Translations under genes and position numbers: made by a program | Assembly: GCA_902805655.1 (NCBI GenBank) | Contig: CADCTF010000013.1 | Coordinates: 1 to 64,000, forward strand | Direction of reading: 5' to 3' | DNA length: 64,000 nucleotides | Source of the DNA: an uncultured Acidimicrobiales bacterium | GTDB taxonomy: Bacteria > Actinomycetota > Acidimicrobiia > Acidimicrobiales > CADCTF01 | In this document: piece by piece, positions 10,123-17,724 of the stretch | Position numbering within the stretch: the first letter of the stretch is position 1 | How the letters are laid out: every line of letters starts with the position of its first letter | Notes under the pieces: generated by a model | What the model was told of the DNA's origin: nothing | Databases searched by the model: none | Seen by the model: the letters and a program-made list of their open reading frames with translations, nothing else

Positions 10123-10356
10123 GTGCTGACCGGCGTCGTCATCGGCATCCACGTCATCGTCTCGGTGGCCCTGATCATGTTGATCCTCCTCCACAGCGGG
10201 CGAGGTGGGGGTCTGTCCGACATGTTCGGAGGAGCGGTCGGCGGCGCGACCGCCGGGTCGACCGTCGTCGACCGGAACCTCGACCGCATCACGGTGGCTG
10301 CCGCGATCATCTTCGCCTTCACCACCGTGATCCTTGGCTTGCAGCTCTCGCAGTAG
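10123..10356 (+). CDS. secG: Preprotein translocase subunit SecG
   Basis: SecG is the small accessory subunit of the SecYEG channel in the cytoplasmic membrane. The 77-residue product has two hydrophobic helices (about 3-22 and 52-73) joined by a glycine-rich loop with the typical LHSGRGGGLSDMFGG segment. The GTG at 10123 has AGGAGG about 10 bases upstream, which decides the start. A TAACTT box at 10083-10088 could supply its own promoter. The position after tpiA is the classic actinobacterial and firmicute arrangement. The next gene begins inside its last codons. Confidence 0.95.
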   Translation: MLTGVVIGIHVIVSVALIMLILLHSGRGGGLSDMFGGAVGGATAGSTVVDRNLDRITVAAAIIFAFTTVILGLQLSQ

Positions 10357-12094
10357 CGAGCGCCGTCGCGACGGCGCTCGCCCCCGCCGACTCCGGGCGC
10401 TCATCGTCGGTGTGGTCGTTCTGGCCCTCACCGGAGCGTGCACGGGCAGCCGCGACTCACCGGGCGCCCGAGAGGCGGCGCGAAAGTCGGCCGACCTCCC
10501 CGGCCTGCAGGCGGAGATGGAGGAGCGGGGGGATCGCGGCCGGCTGGTCTACGCCGCCGAGCAGGAGCCGAACGGCTTCAACGGCAGCACGTCGCGGAAC
10601 GCCACCATCGGGGTCAAGAACGTCACCGAGAACATCTTCTTCTACGCGGTGAAGGCCAGACCCGACTCTGGGGTCGACTACGTCGGGCTCGAGCGGGAGC
10701 CGAGGCCCCTTCCCGATCGGCCCCAGGTGATCGAGTGGCAGATCCGCAAGGACGCGAAGTGGAGCGACGCCACCCCCATCACGGTCGCCGACATCCAGTA
10801 CTACTTCGAGCAGGTGATGCTGAAGGATCCGGCCAAGGTGTCGGCGGGGAACCCGGATGGTTGGGCCAATGACGTGGCCAACCGCGTCGGGTACGACCAG
10901 ATCACCCGGTTCACCAGGGTGGACGACAAGACGTTCCAAGCGGAGTTCGAGCCCGCCTACGGCGACTTTCGAGGGATGTGGACCGACATCCCCCAGGCCC
11001 GATTCATGCAGGCGCAGCCGGGAGGTTGGGACACCGGGCTGAACGACACTCCCGGGCCGTCGGCCGGCCCGTACCTGTTCAAGGAGTGGAACAAGGGCGA
11101 GAGCCTGGTGCTGGTGCGCAACGCGGAGTGGTGGGGGAGCCCGAAGCCCACCCTCGACAGCATCGTGTTCCGGTTCCTGCCCGACGCGGCGTCGTCGGTG
11201 GCTGCCCTGCGCAACCAGGAGGTCGACATGATCTACCCGCAGCCGCAGGTCGACCTGGTGGCCGAGGTGCGGCGGCTGGACGGCGTCCGCCACTCGATCG
11301 GGTTCGGCCCCACCTTCGAGCACCTCACCTTCAACCTCAAGCATGAGCAGCTCGGGGACAAGGCAGTGCGGCAGGCCATCGCCTGGGGCGTCGACCGGAA
11401 CCGGATCGTCCAAGCACTGCTCCGGCCGTTCTCTGCACAGGCGGCTCGCGTCGACAACTCGGTGGTGCTCCTCGGGCAGCGGGGCTACGAGGCTCATGGC
11501 GCCGACTACCACTCGCCGAACCCCGCTCGTGCCCGGGCCGCACTCGAGGGTGCCGGGTACGCGCGCGGTGCCGGTGGCTACTACGAGAAGGCGGGCCGGC
11601 GCCTGTCCTTCCGGCTCTCCACGATCGGCGGCAACCAGCTCCGAGAGCAGCAGGCCGAGCTCATGCGCAGCCAGCTGGCGGAGGTCGGGATCGAGATCCG
11701 GTTCGAGACGCTGACGCCTCGCGACTTCTTCGGCGTCCACCTGCCATCCGGTGACTTCGACATCGCCAACTTCGCGTGGTCGGGCGGGCCGTTCCCCATC
11801 TCGGCGGCGAAGCAGGTCTGGTCGACGGGCAGCGGCTCGAACTACGGCGGCTACTCCAGCCCGGCGTTCGACCGTGCCGCGGAGCGAGGAGCTCGGGAGC
11901 TCGACCGCGAACGGCAGCTGGTGCTCGCCAACGAGATGGATCGTGCGCTCTGGGACGACCTGGCCGTGCTGCCGCTCTACCAGAAGCCGACCCTGCTGGC
12001 CGTCCGGAACACGTTCGTCAACATCTCCGACAACCCGACCAACGAGGGACCGTTCTGGAACGCGCAGGTGTGGGGAGTGCGGAAGCCTTCATGA
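10334..12094 (+). CDS. ABC transporter substrate-binding lipoprotein, family 5 (oligopeptide type)
   Basis: This 586-residue protein is an extracytoplasmic solute-binding lipoprotein of the DppA/OppA class. It has a basic N-terminus, a hydrophobic stretch and a lipobox LTGAC with the lipid-modified cysteine near residue 36. The mature part shows family-5 features such as WSDATPITVADIQYYFEQV, VRQAIAWGVDRNRI and ADYHSPNPARARAALEGAGY. The best available start is TTG 10334, inside the secG end; no ATG precedes the signal peptide in frame. It is followed 32 bp later by two permease genes. The ligand is unknown; peptides are the default for the family. Confidence 0.88.
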   Translation: MACSSRSSERRRDGARPRRLRALIVGVVVLALTGACTGSRDSPGAREAARKSADLPGLQAEMEERGDRGRLVYAAEQEPNGFNGSTSRNATIGVKNVTENIFFYAVKARPDSGVDYVGLEREPRPLPDRPQVIEWQIRKDAKWSDATPITVADIQYYFEQVMLKDPAKVSAGNPDGWANDVANRVGYDQITRFTRVDDKTFQAEFEPAYGDFRGMWTDIPQARFMQAQPGGWDTGLNDTPGPSAGPYLFKEWNKGESLVLVRNAEWWGSPKPTLDSIVFRFLPDAASSVAALRNQEVDMIYPQPQVDLVAEVRRLDGVRHSIGFGPTFEHLTFNLKHEQLGDKAVRQAIAWGVDRNRIVQALLRPFSAQAARVDNSVVLLGQRGYEAHGADYHSPNPARARAALEGAGYARGAGGYYEKAGRRLSFRLSTIGGNQLREQQAELMRSQLAEVGIEIRFETLTPRDFFGVHLPSGDFDIANFAWSGGPFPISAAKQVWSTGSGSNYGGYSSPAFDRAAERGARELDRERQLVLANEMDRALWDDLAVLPLYQKPTLLAVRNTFVNISDNPTNEGPFWNAQVWGVRKPS

Positions 12095-12126
12095 CCGCGG
12101 CCGCCGCTGCCAGCTGAGGGGCCGGC

Positions 12127-13101
12127 GTGGCCCGGTTCCTGATCCGTCGGCTGCTCCACTCCGTCCCGGTGGTGGTGGTCTCCAGCTTCCTCGTGTTCGC
12201 CATGGTGGCCGCCTCCGGCGACCCGCTGGCCGAGCTTCGGGGCCGGCCCGGCGTGTCGGACGCCACCGTCGCGCTCCGCTCCGAGCAGCTGGAGCTGCAC
12301 AAGCCGGTTCACGAGCGGTACCTGGGCTGGGCGGGATCCGCCGTGCGGGGCGACTTGGGCACGTCGGTGGGCGGGGAGCCGGTGGCGCCGATGGTCCTGC
12401 GCCACCTGGGCGTGACGCTGCGCATGGTGCTGCTGGCGGTGGTCGTCGGCATCGCCGGGGCGTTGGTGGTCGGCGTCGGCACCGCGCTGCGGCCTCGGTC
12501 CGTGCTCGACAGGGCCGGGTCCGTGCTCTCGATGGTCCTCCTGGCGACCCCGGTCTTCTGGCTGGCCGGCCTCCTGAAGGACGTGGGGATCCGGTTCAAC
12601 GAGCTGGTCGGCCGCACCGTGGTCTTCACCGCGGGCGAGCGCTCGCCGGCGACCGGGGCCTCCGTGGCCAGCGTCGTGGCCGACCGACTGGGCCACCTCG
12701 TGCTCCCCACCCTGACGCTCGCCCTCGTCGCCATGGCCGGCTGGAGCCGCTTCCAGCGCGCCGCGACCATCGAGGTGCTCAACGCCCCCTACGTGCAGTC
12801 GGCCCGGGCACGAGGACTCCCGGAGCGGCGGGTCGTCGGCGTGCACGCGCTGCGGAACGCGCTGATCCCGCTCACCGCGGTGGTCGCCACCGACTTCGCG
12901 GCCATCCTCGGCGGCGCCGTCCTGGTCGAGGTGGTGTTCGCGTGGCAGGGCATGGGCCGGCTGCTCCTCGACGCAGTGGCGCGCTCGGATGTGCACGTGG
13001 CCACTGGATGGCTGCTCGTCACCGCCTCGGTCGTGGTGGTGCTGAACCTTCTGGCCGACCTGGTGTACGCCGCCCTCGACCCGCGCATCCGCAACCCGTG
13101 A
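12127..13101 (+). CDS. ABC transporter permease, DppB type
   Basis: This 324-residue inner-membrane protein is one of the two channel subunits of an oligopeptide-type importer. It starts with MARFLIRRLLHSVPVVVVSS, the characteristic first helix of DppB/OppB proteins, and has about six transmembrane helices. The coupling-loop motif appears as QSARARGLPERRVVGVHALR, the EAA-like loop that contacts the ATPase. GTG at 12127 has GAGGGG upstream. The stop overlaps the next permease's ATG by one base. No ATPase gene is nearby, so ATP must come from subunits encoded elsewhere. Confidence 0.93.
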   Translation: MARFLIRRLLHSVPVVVVSSFLVFAMVAASGDPLAELRGRPGVSDATVALRSEQLELHKPVHERYLGWAGSAVRGDLGTSVGGEPVAPMVLRHLGVTLRMVLLAVVVGIAGALVVGVGTALRPRSVLDRAGSVLSMVLLATPVFWLAGLLKDVGIRFNELVGRTVVFTAGERSPATGASVASVVADRLGHLVLPTLTLALVAMAGWSRFQRAATIEVLNAPYVQSARARGLPERRVVGVHALRNALIPLTAVVATDFAAILGGAVLVEVVFAWQGMGRLLLDAVARSDVHVATGWLLVTASVVVVLNLLADLVYAALDPRIRNP

Positions 13102-13946
13102 TGGCCAGCACTGCCGGGGCGCGGCAGCTGCTGCGCCACCCGGGAGCGGCGCTCGGGGCGTGCGGATTGGCGGCGGTGTTCGCGGCAGCCACCGTGGCGG
13201 GACGCATCGCGCCTGACGGGCACCGCCGGCTCAGCGCCGACTTCTCCCAGGCCCCCTCGCTTCGTCACCCCATGGGCACCGACGCCATCGGGCACGACCT
13301 CTTCCTCCAGGTGCTGCACGGTGCGCAGAAGTCCCTGCAGGTGGCCATGGTGGTGACCGTGCTGGCGACCGTGACCGGCACGACACTCGGCGCACTCGCC
13401 GGCTACCGGGGCGGCTGGGTCGACTCGCTGATCTCCCGCCTCACCGACCTGGTGCTCACCGTGCCGGTGATCGTGGTGCTCGTCGTGGCGGCCGCCCGGC
13501 TTCGCGAGCAGCGGGAGAGCTGGCTCGTCATCGCCTTGCTGATATCCGTCGTGGCGTGGCCCCAGACCGCTCGGGTGGTGCGGGCCGCGGTGCTGTCCGT
13601 GCGTGAGCGGACCTTCGTGTCGGCGGCCCAGGCACTCGGCGCGTCCCCCCTGCGCATCCTCGTGGTCGACGTGCTGCCCAACGCGGTCGCACCCATCGCC
13701 GTGAGCGCGACCCTCACCATGGCGACCGCCGTGCTGCTCGAGACGGCGCTGTCCTTTCTCGGCCTGGGCGTGGCGGCGCCCGAGACGTCGCTCGGTCGGT
13801 TGGTGGCCACCGGGCAGAGCGCGGCCGGTACCCGACCCTGGCTCTTCTACTTTCCTGGCATCGTGCTCGTCACCATGTGCGTGTGCGTCGCGGCGATCGG
13901 AGAGGGCCTGCGGTCGGCCCTCGACCCCGGTCGCGACGACCGGTGA
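13101..13946 (+). CDS. ABC transporter permease, DppC type
   Basis: The 281-residue partner permease begins at an ATG overlapping the previous stop (TGATG). It has the DppC-type N-terminal cytoplasmic segment and first helix, then HPMGTDAIGHDLFLQVLHGA, a motif found after the first helix in this family. The coupling loop is SAAQALGASPLRILVVDVLP, and the last helices contain LETALSFLGLGVAAPETSLG. It should form a heterodimer with the preceding permease. Much longer upstream reading in this frame is an artefact of GC-rich sequence. Confidence 0.93.
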   Translation: MASTAGARQLLRHPGAALGACGLAAVFAAATVAGRIAPDGHRRLSADFSQAPSLRHPMGTDAIGHDLFLQVLHGAQKSLQVAMVVTVLATVTGTTLGALAGYRGGWVDSLISRLTDLVLTVPVIVVLVVAAARLREQRESWLVIALLISVVAWPQTARVVRAAVLSVRERTFVSAAQALGASPLRILVVDVLPNAVAPIAVSATLTMATAVLLETALSFLGLGVAAPETSLGRLVATGQSAAGTRPWLFYFPGIVLVTMCVCVAAIGEGLRSALDPGRDDR

Positions 13947-13953
13947 TGGCACG

Positions 13954-15534
13954 ATGAGGCGGCCCGGCTGCGTCCTGGCGGTGGTGGCTGCGCTCCTGTC
14001 GCTCGGCCTGACCGCCTGTTCCGGCAAACCGGACCCCGAGCCGCCGCCGGCGGTCGTGGAGCCCCAGCGTGGTGGCACGCTGCGGCTGGGCGTGGTGACG
14101 CCCGCCTCGCTCGACCCGGCCCGGGCCACCTCGACCCACGAGCTGCTGCTCGTCGACCAGCTCTTCGACTCCCTCACCAGGCCCTCGGCGAGGACCGCTG
14201 AGCCCCTTCCTTCCCTGGCGGCCAGCTGGTCGGCCAGCGCCGACCTGACGACCTGGGACTTCCGGCTGCGACCGGGCGCCACCTTCGTCAACGGGCGGCC
14301 GATCACGGCGACCGACGTCAAGTATTCGCTCGACCGGGTGGCGTCGCCCTCCACCGCCTCGTCGGCCTCGGACCTGCTCGAGTCGGTCACGGGCTACGCG
14401 GCGGTCGCCACTGGGGCCGCAACCGAGCTGAGCGGGGTGTCGGCGGAAGCACCCGACCTGGTGCGGGTGCGGCTCGACCGCCCCCAGAGCACCCTCCCGT
14501 CGATGCTCGGCTCGCCGGCGCTCGGTGTCGTGCCTCGCGAAGCGGTGGAGGCCGCGGGCGTGCCCTTCGCCGAACGGCCCGTCGGCAGCGGCCCCTTCCG
14601 GCTGCTGTCGCGAGATGCCCAGCGCCTGGTGCTCCGCCCGGCCGACCCGGCCAGGGCGTACGTGGACGAGGTGGAGGTGATGCTCTTCGCGAACGAGGGC
14701 GCCTCCTACGACGCCTTCGCGAGCGGCCCGCTCGACTGGAGCGTCGTGCCGCCCGGTCGCGCCACGTCCGCCATGGGCCGGGAGCTCGTGCAGCCGTACG
14801 CGGCCGAGCTGTTCTACGGGTTCAACCTCCGCAACCCGAAGTACGCCGACGTGCGCTTTCGGGAAGCGATCGTGCGGGCGATCGACCGTGACGGCATCGC
14901 CCGGCGGATCTACTCGGGTGCGCTGCAGGCCCGCACCGGCTTCATCGTCGAGGGCATCCCGGGCTACGTCGACGACCCGTGCGGTGAGCGCTGCCGCCTG
15001 AACCGGGTTCGATCGCGGGCGCTCCTGGCCGAGGCGTTCCCCGACGGCGTCTACCCGGAGGTGGTGCTCGACCACGAGGACGAGCCAACGCAGGCGGCCG
15101 TAGCCGGCGACATCCGGACCGAGCTCAGGGGCGTCGGCATCTCCGTCATCACCCGAGCGACCTCCGCCGCGGCCTACTCCGCCCTTCTGGCCAGCGGCCA
15201 GCAGGAGGTCTTCCGCCTCGGGTGGATCGCCGCCTACCCGGAGGCCGACGCCATCCTCGGCCCGCTGTTCGAATCGACGTCGACCAGCAACCTGACCGGC
15301 CTCCGCTTGCCCGCCGTCGATGCCAGCCTGGCCGCGGCACTGGCCTCGGCCGACCCTGCGGCGCGGGTCGAGCACTTCCGCGCCGCCGAGCGCGCCGTGC
15401 TCGACGCGGTGCCCGTGATCCCGCTCGGGCACTTCGAGACCCGCACCGCTCTCAAGCCGCGGGTTCGCTCCCTGGAGGCCGGTGTCATGGGCACCTTCGA
15501 CGCGACGGCCGTGTGGCTGGCGGCCGAGCGGTAG
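13954..15534 (+). CDS. Second family 5 substrate-binding lipoprotein
   Basis: A second peptide-type binding protein, 526 residues, follows the permeases by 7 bp. Its signal peptide (MRRPGCVLAVVAALLSLGLT) ends in a lipobox LTAC with cysteine 22, so it is membrane-anchored. Mature-domain hallmarks are GGTLRLGVVTPASLDPARAT, LTTWDFRLRPGATFVNGRPI and FREAIVRAIDRDGIARRIY. It is clearly different in sequence from the binding protein upstream of the permeases, so the importer may serve two ligand classes. The row ends here; a tRNA gene follows. Confidence 0.88.
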   Translation: MRRPGCVLAVVAALLSLGLTACSGKPDPEPPPAVVEPQRGGTLRLGVVTPASLDPARATSTHELLLVDQLFDSLTRPSARTAEPLPSLAASWSASADLTTWDFRLRPGATFVNGRPITATDVKYSLDRVASPSTASSASDLLESVTGYAAVATGAATELSGVSAEAPDLVRVRLDRPQSTLPSMLGSPALGVVPREAVEAAGVPFAERPVGSGPFRLLSRDAQRLVLRPADPARAYVDEVEVMLFANEGASYDAFASGPLDWSVVPPGRATSAMGRELVQPYAAELFYGFNLRNPKYADVRFREAIVRAIDRDGIARRIYSGALQARTGFIVEGIPGYVDDPCGERCRLNRVRSRALLAEAFPDGVYPEVVLDHEDEPTQAAVAGDIRTELRGVGISVITRATSAAAYSALLASGQQEVFRLGWIAAYPEADAILGPLFESTSTSNLTGLRLPAVDASLAAALASADPAARVEHFRAAERAVLDAVPVIPLGHFETRTALKPRVRSLEAGVMGTFDATAVWLAAER

Positions 15535-15584
15535 GGCAGACGGCTCGGACCAGGGTCAGGAAGCGACTATGGTGACCGGTCCAC

Positions 15585-15669
15585 GCGGTCGTGGCGGAAC
15601 CTGGTAGACGCGCTAGATTGAGGTTCTAGTGGGTGAAAGCCCGTGGAGGTTCAAATCCTCTCGACCGCA
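15585..15669 (+). tRNA. tRNA-Leu, anticodon GAG
   Basis: The acceptor arms GCGGTCG (15585-15591) and CGACCGC (15662-15668) pair perfectly, with discriminator A at 15669. The anticodon stem CTAGA/TCTAG encloses the loop TTGAGGT, giving anticodon GAG at 15620-15622, which reads CUC and CUU. A long variable arm and the T-loop GGTTCAAATCC complete a class II leucine tRNA of about 85 bases. The 3' CCA is not encoded (the next bases are CCC). A TATGGT box at 15568-15573 could be its -10 element. Confidence 0.95.
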
Positions 15670-15706
15670 CCCAGCAAGGTTGGAGCTAGCAGCGTGCAGC
15701 AGCAGG

Positions 15707-15733
15707 GGAGCGAGGCCTCGGCCTCGCTCCTTT
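15707..15733 (+). terminator. Intrinsic terminator after tRNA-Leu
   Basis: GGAGCGAGGC and GCCTCGCTCC form a perfect 10-bp stem with a 4-base loop, followed by TTT. It lies 37 bp after the tRNA and just before the stop of the convergent alcohol dehydrogenase gene. It may act in both directions. Confidence 0.75.
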
Positions 15734-15744
15734 CGCGTCCGGGC

Positions 15745-16788
15745 TCAGCGGCTCGGGTCGAGCAGCACCTTCAGCACGCCGTCCGTCCGGGCATCGAAGA
15801 CCCGGTAGCCCTCCACCGCTTCCGACAAGCCGAGACGATGGGTGAACACCTCCTCCGGCTGAAGTCGACCGGACGCCACGAGCGGCACCAGCGCCTCCCA
15901 CGTGCTCGGCACCGAGGCCAGCGTGACCCGGAACGTGAGGCGGCGCATGAGGGCCAGTGGCAGGGGGAACGGGAACTCGAAGTTCATGTTGACCCCGATC
16001 ACCGAGACCGTTCCGCCCGGAGCGGCGGCGAAGATGGCGTCCTTGATCGTCGCATCGGTGCCCACCGCCTCGATCACCGCATCCACGCCGCGCCCGCCGG
16101 TGAGCTCGAGGATCCGGCGTGCCGCGCTGACCTCGGTCGCGTCCACCGGTTCGGCTCCGAGCGCCTCGGCCCGTGCCAGCCGATCCGCCACGCGGTCGAC
16201 GGCGAAGATCCGAGAGGGTCCGTAGAGCTGCGCGCACTGCAGGGCGAAGACGCCGACGGGGCCGAGCCCGATCACCGCCACGGTGCTGCCGGGGCGGATG
16301 TCGGCCCGCTGCGCCCCGAGGTACCCGGTGGGCAGGATGTCGGTGAGCAGCACCGCCTGCTCGACCGAGATGCCGTCCGGGATGGGCAGGGCGAAGGCGT
16401 CGGCCGCCGGGACGGAGACCGCCTCGGCCTGACCCCCGTCGAGGGCGGTGTTGGTGCCGAACACCTTGGGACCGCCGTTGCGGCAGAGCACCGGGTCACG
16501 GCCCATGCAGGCCGTGCAGCGCCCGCAGCCGATCACGCCGGAGACGAGCACGCGATCTCCCTTGCGGACGCGGTGGGTCTCTGCGCCGACCTCCTCCACG
16601 ACGCCGGCGAACTCGTGGCCGAGGTGCACCCCGGGTGCGCCTTGCAGCCCGTGGTACAGGTGGAGATCCGATCCGCAGATGGCGGTGCGCTCGACCCGCA
16701 CGACGGCGCCGTCGGGCCCCGGCAGACGGGCGTCGGGGACCTCGTCGACGGCGACGTGGCGATCTCCGTGCAACACGACGGCTCTCAT
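15745..16788 (-). CDS. Zinc-dependent alcohol dehydrogenase (medium-chain, threonine/sorbitol-type)
   Basis: The 347-residue MDR enzyme oxidises or reduces an alcohol/aldehyde with NAD(P). Catalytic zinc ligands are apparent in AICGSDLH and GHEFAGVV. The structural-zinc cysteine cluster CGRCTACMGRDPVLC lies at about 88-102, and the Rossmann loop VIGLGPVGVFALQCA near 170. The best general match is the FdhA / threonine dehydrogenase-like branch; the substrate is not predictable. It converges on the tRNA gene and is divergent from the diiron protein gene across ~100 bp. Confidence 0.9.
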   Translation of the reverse strand: MRAVVLHGDRHVAVDEVPDARLPGPDGAVVRVERTAICGSDLHLYHGLQGAPGVHLGHEFAGVVEEVGAETHRVRKGDRVLVSGVIGCGRCTACMGRDPVLCRNGGPKVFGTNTALDGGQAEAVSVPAADAFALPIPDGISVEQAVLLTDILPTGYLGAQRADIRPGSTVAVIGLGPVGVFALQCAQLYGPSRIFAVDRVADRLARAEALGAEPVDATEVSAARRILELTGGRGVDAVIEAVGTDATIKDAIFAAAPGGTVSVIGVNMNFEFPFPLPLALMRRLTFRVTLASVPSTWEALVPLVASGRLQPEEVFTHRLGLSEAVEGYRVFDARTDGVLKVLLDPSR

Positions 16789-16891
16789 GGCCGGACCCTA
16801 TCCCCACGGTCGTCGGCCGGCGTGGGCGGTCTGTCCGACCTCGTGCCCCCGGGGCTAGGGTTGCGGGTACAACCGTTACCGGGGGGTACCG

Positions 16892-17716
16892 ATGAAGAAG
16901 TTCCTGCCAGTGAACGAGCTGGCACGCGACGACCGCTTCACATGGGTTACGGAGGGCGACCGGTTCAAGGATCCCCGGGCCGGCGATCGCAGCAACGGCA
17001 ACTACCAGCGGGCCAACAAGATGACAGCCCAGAGCGAGGACGCGCCGGAGCGGGCCGCCTCCCTGATGCACGGCATCTTCATGGGCGAGGTGCAGGCTCT
17101 GGAGGCATCGGGCCGCACGTGCTTCGACTTCGAGGTCGGCGACTCCCCCGACGAGGCGCCCTTCGCCCTCAAGCTCGACATGGCCCGCCAGTGCTGGGAC
17201 GAGGCTCGCCACGTCGAGATCTCCGTGAAGCTGGCGGGCTGGATGGGCACCGAGCTCGGTGAGTTCGCAGAGGGCCGAGGCCTCTACCAGGCCGGCTGCA
17301 ACCCGGATCCGGCGCTGCGGCTCACGGCCGTGAACCGCGGCATCGAGGGCCTGGCCATCGACGTCTTCGCCAACATGAAGAGCTTCGGCGAGGACTGCGG
17401 CGACCCGGTGATGACGTTCTGCGAGGACTGGATGCTCGCCGACGAGGTCACGCACGTGAAGATGGGTTCGGACTGGCTCCGCCGCCTCACCGCCAACGAC
17501 CCCGAGCGGCTCAAGCGGGCGCTGGAGTTCCAACGCCTCGTAGACAAGATCTTCAGTGGGGCCGGGCGCAGCGGCGACGTCGAGGGCGCCCGGGCCTATC
17601 GCAAGCTCGCCGGGTTCACCGACGAGGACATGGACGAGGCGCACAAGCCCTTGCCCCGTGAAGAAGAGAAGGCGGCCCGCAGAAGCTTGGTCGCCGGTTC
17701 GCAAACCGACCGGTAA
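16892..17716 (+). CDS. DUF455-like ferritin-fold (probable diiron) protein
   Basis: This 274-residue protein has the residue pattern of a four-helix diiron carboxylate protein. Probable ligands are Glu66 (MGEVQALE), the DEARH motif with Glu104 and His107, Glu152 (NRGIEGLAIDV), and a second ExxH motif DEVTHVKMGSDWLR with Glu185 and His188. The last motif closely resembles the DUF455 family, ferritin-like proteins of unsettled function. It sits 8 bp upstream of an acyl-CoA ligase and an acyl-CoA dehydrogenase, suggesting oxidation or hydroxylation of a lipid or CoA-linked substrate. A TAGGGT box at 16856-16861 may serve as -10, and a G-rich ribosome-binding site precedes the ATG. Confidence 0.8.
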   Translation: MKKFLPVNELARDDRFTWVTEGDRFKDPRAGDRSNGNYQRANKMTAQSEDAPERAASLMHGIFMGEVQALEASGRTCFDFEVGDSPDEAPFALKLDMARQCWDEARHVEISVKLAGWMGTELGEFAEGRGLYQAGCNPDPALRLTAVNRGIEGLAIDVFANMKSFGEDCGDPVMTFCEDWMLADEVTHVKMGSDWLRRLTANDPERLKRALEFQRLVDKIFSGAGRSGDVEGARAYRKLAGFTDEDMDEAHKPLPREEEKAARRSLVAGSQTDR

Positions 17717-17724
17717 AGAGAGAG

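Noticed and set aside
10100-10129. A 9-codon ORF (MNRRGAPLC) overlapping the secG start
   Set aside because: The secG GTG has its own good AGGAGG site, and the short ORF starts 11 bases after a weak -10 box. Chance is the simpler explanation.
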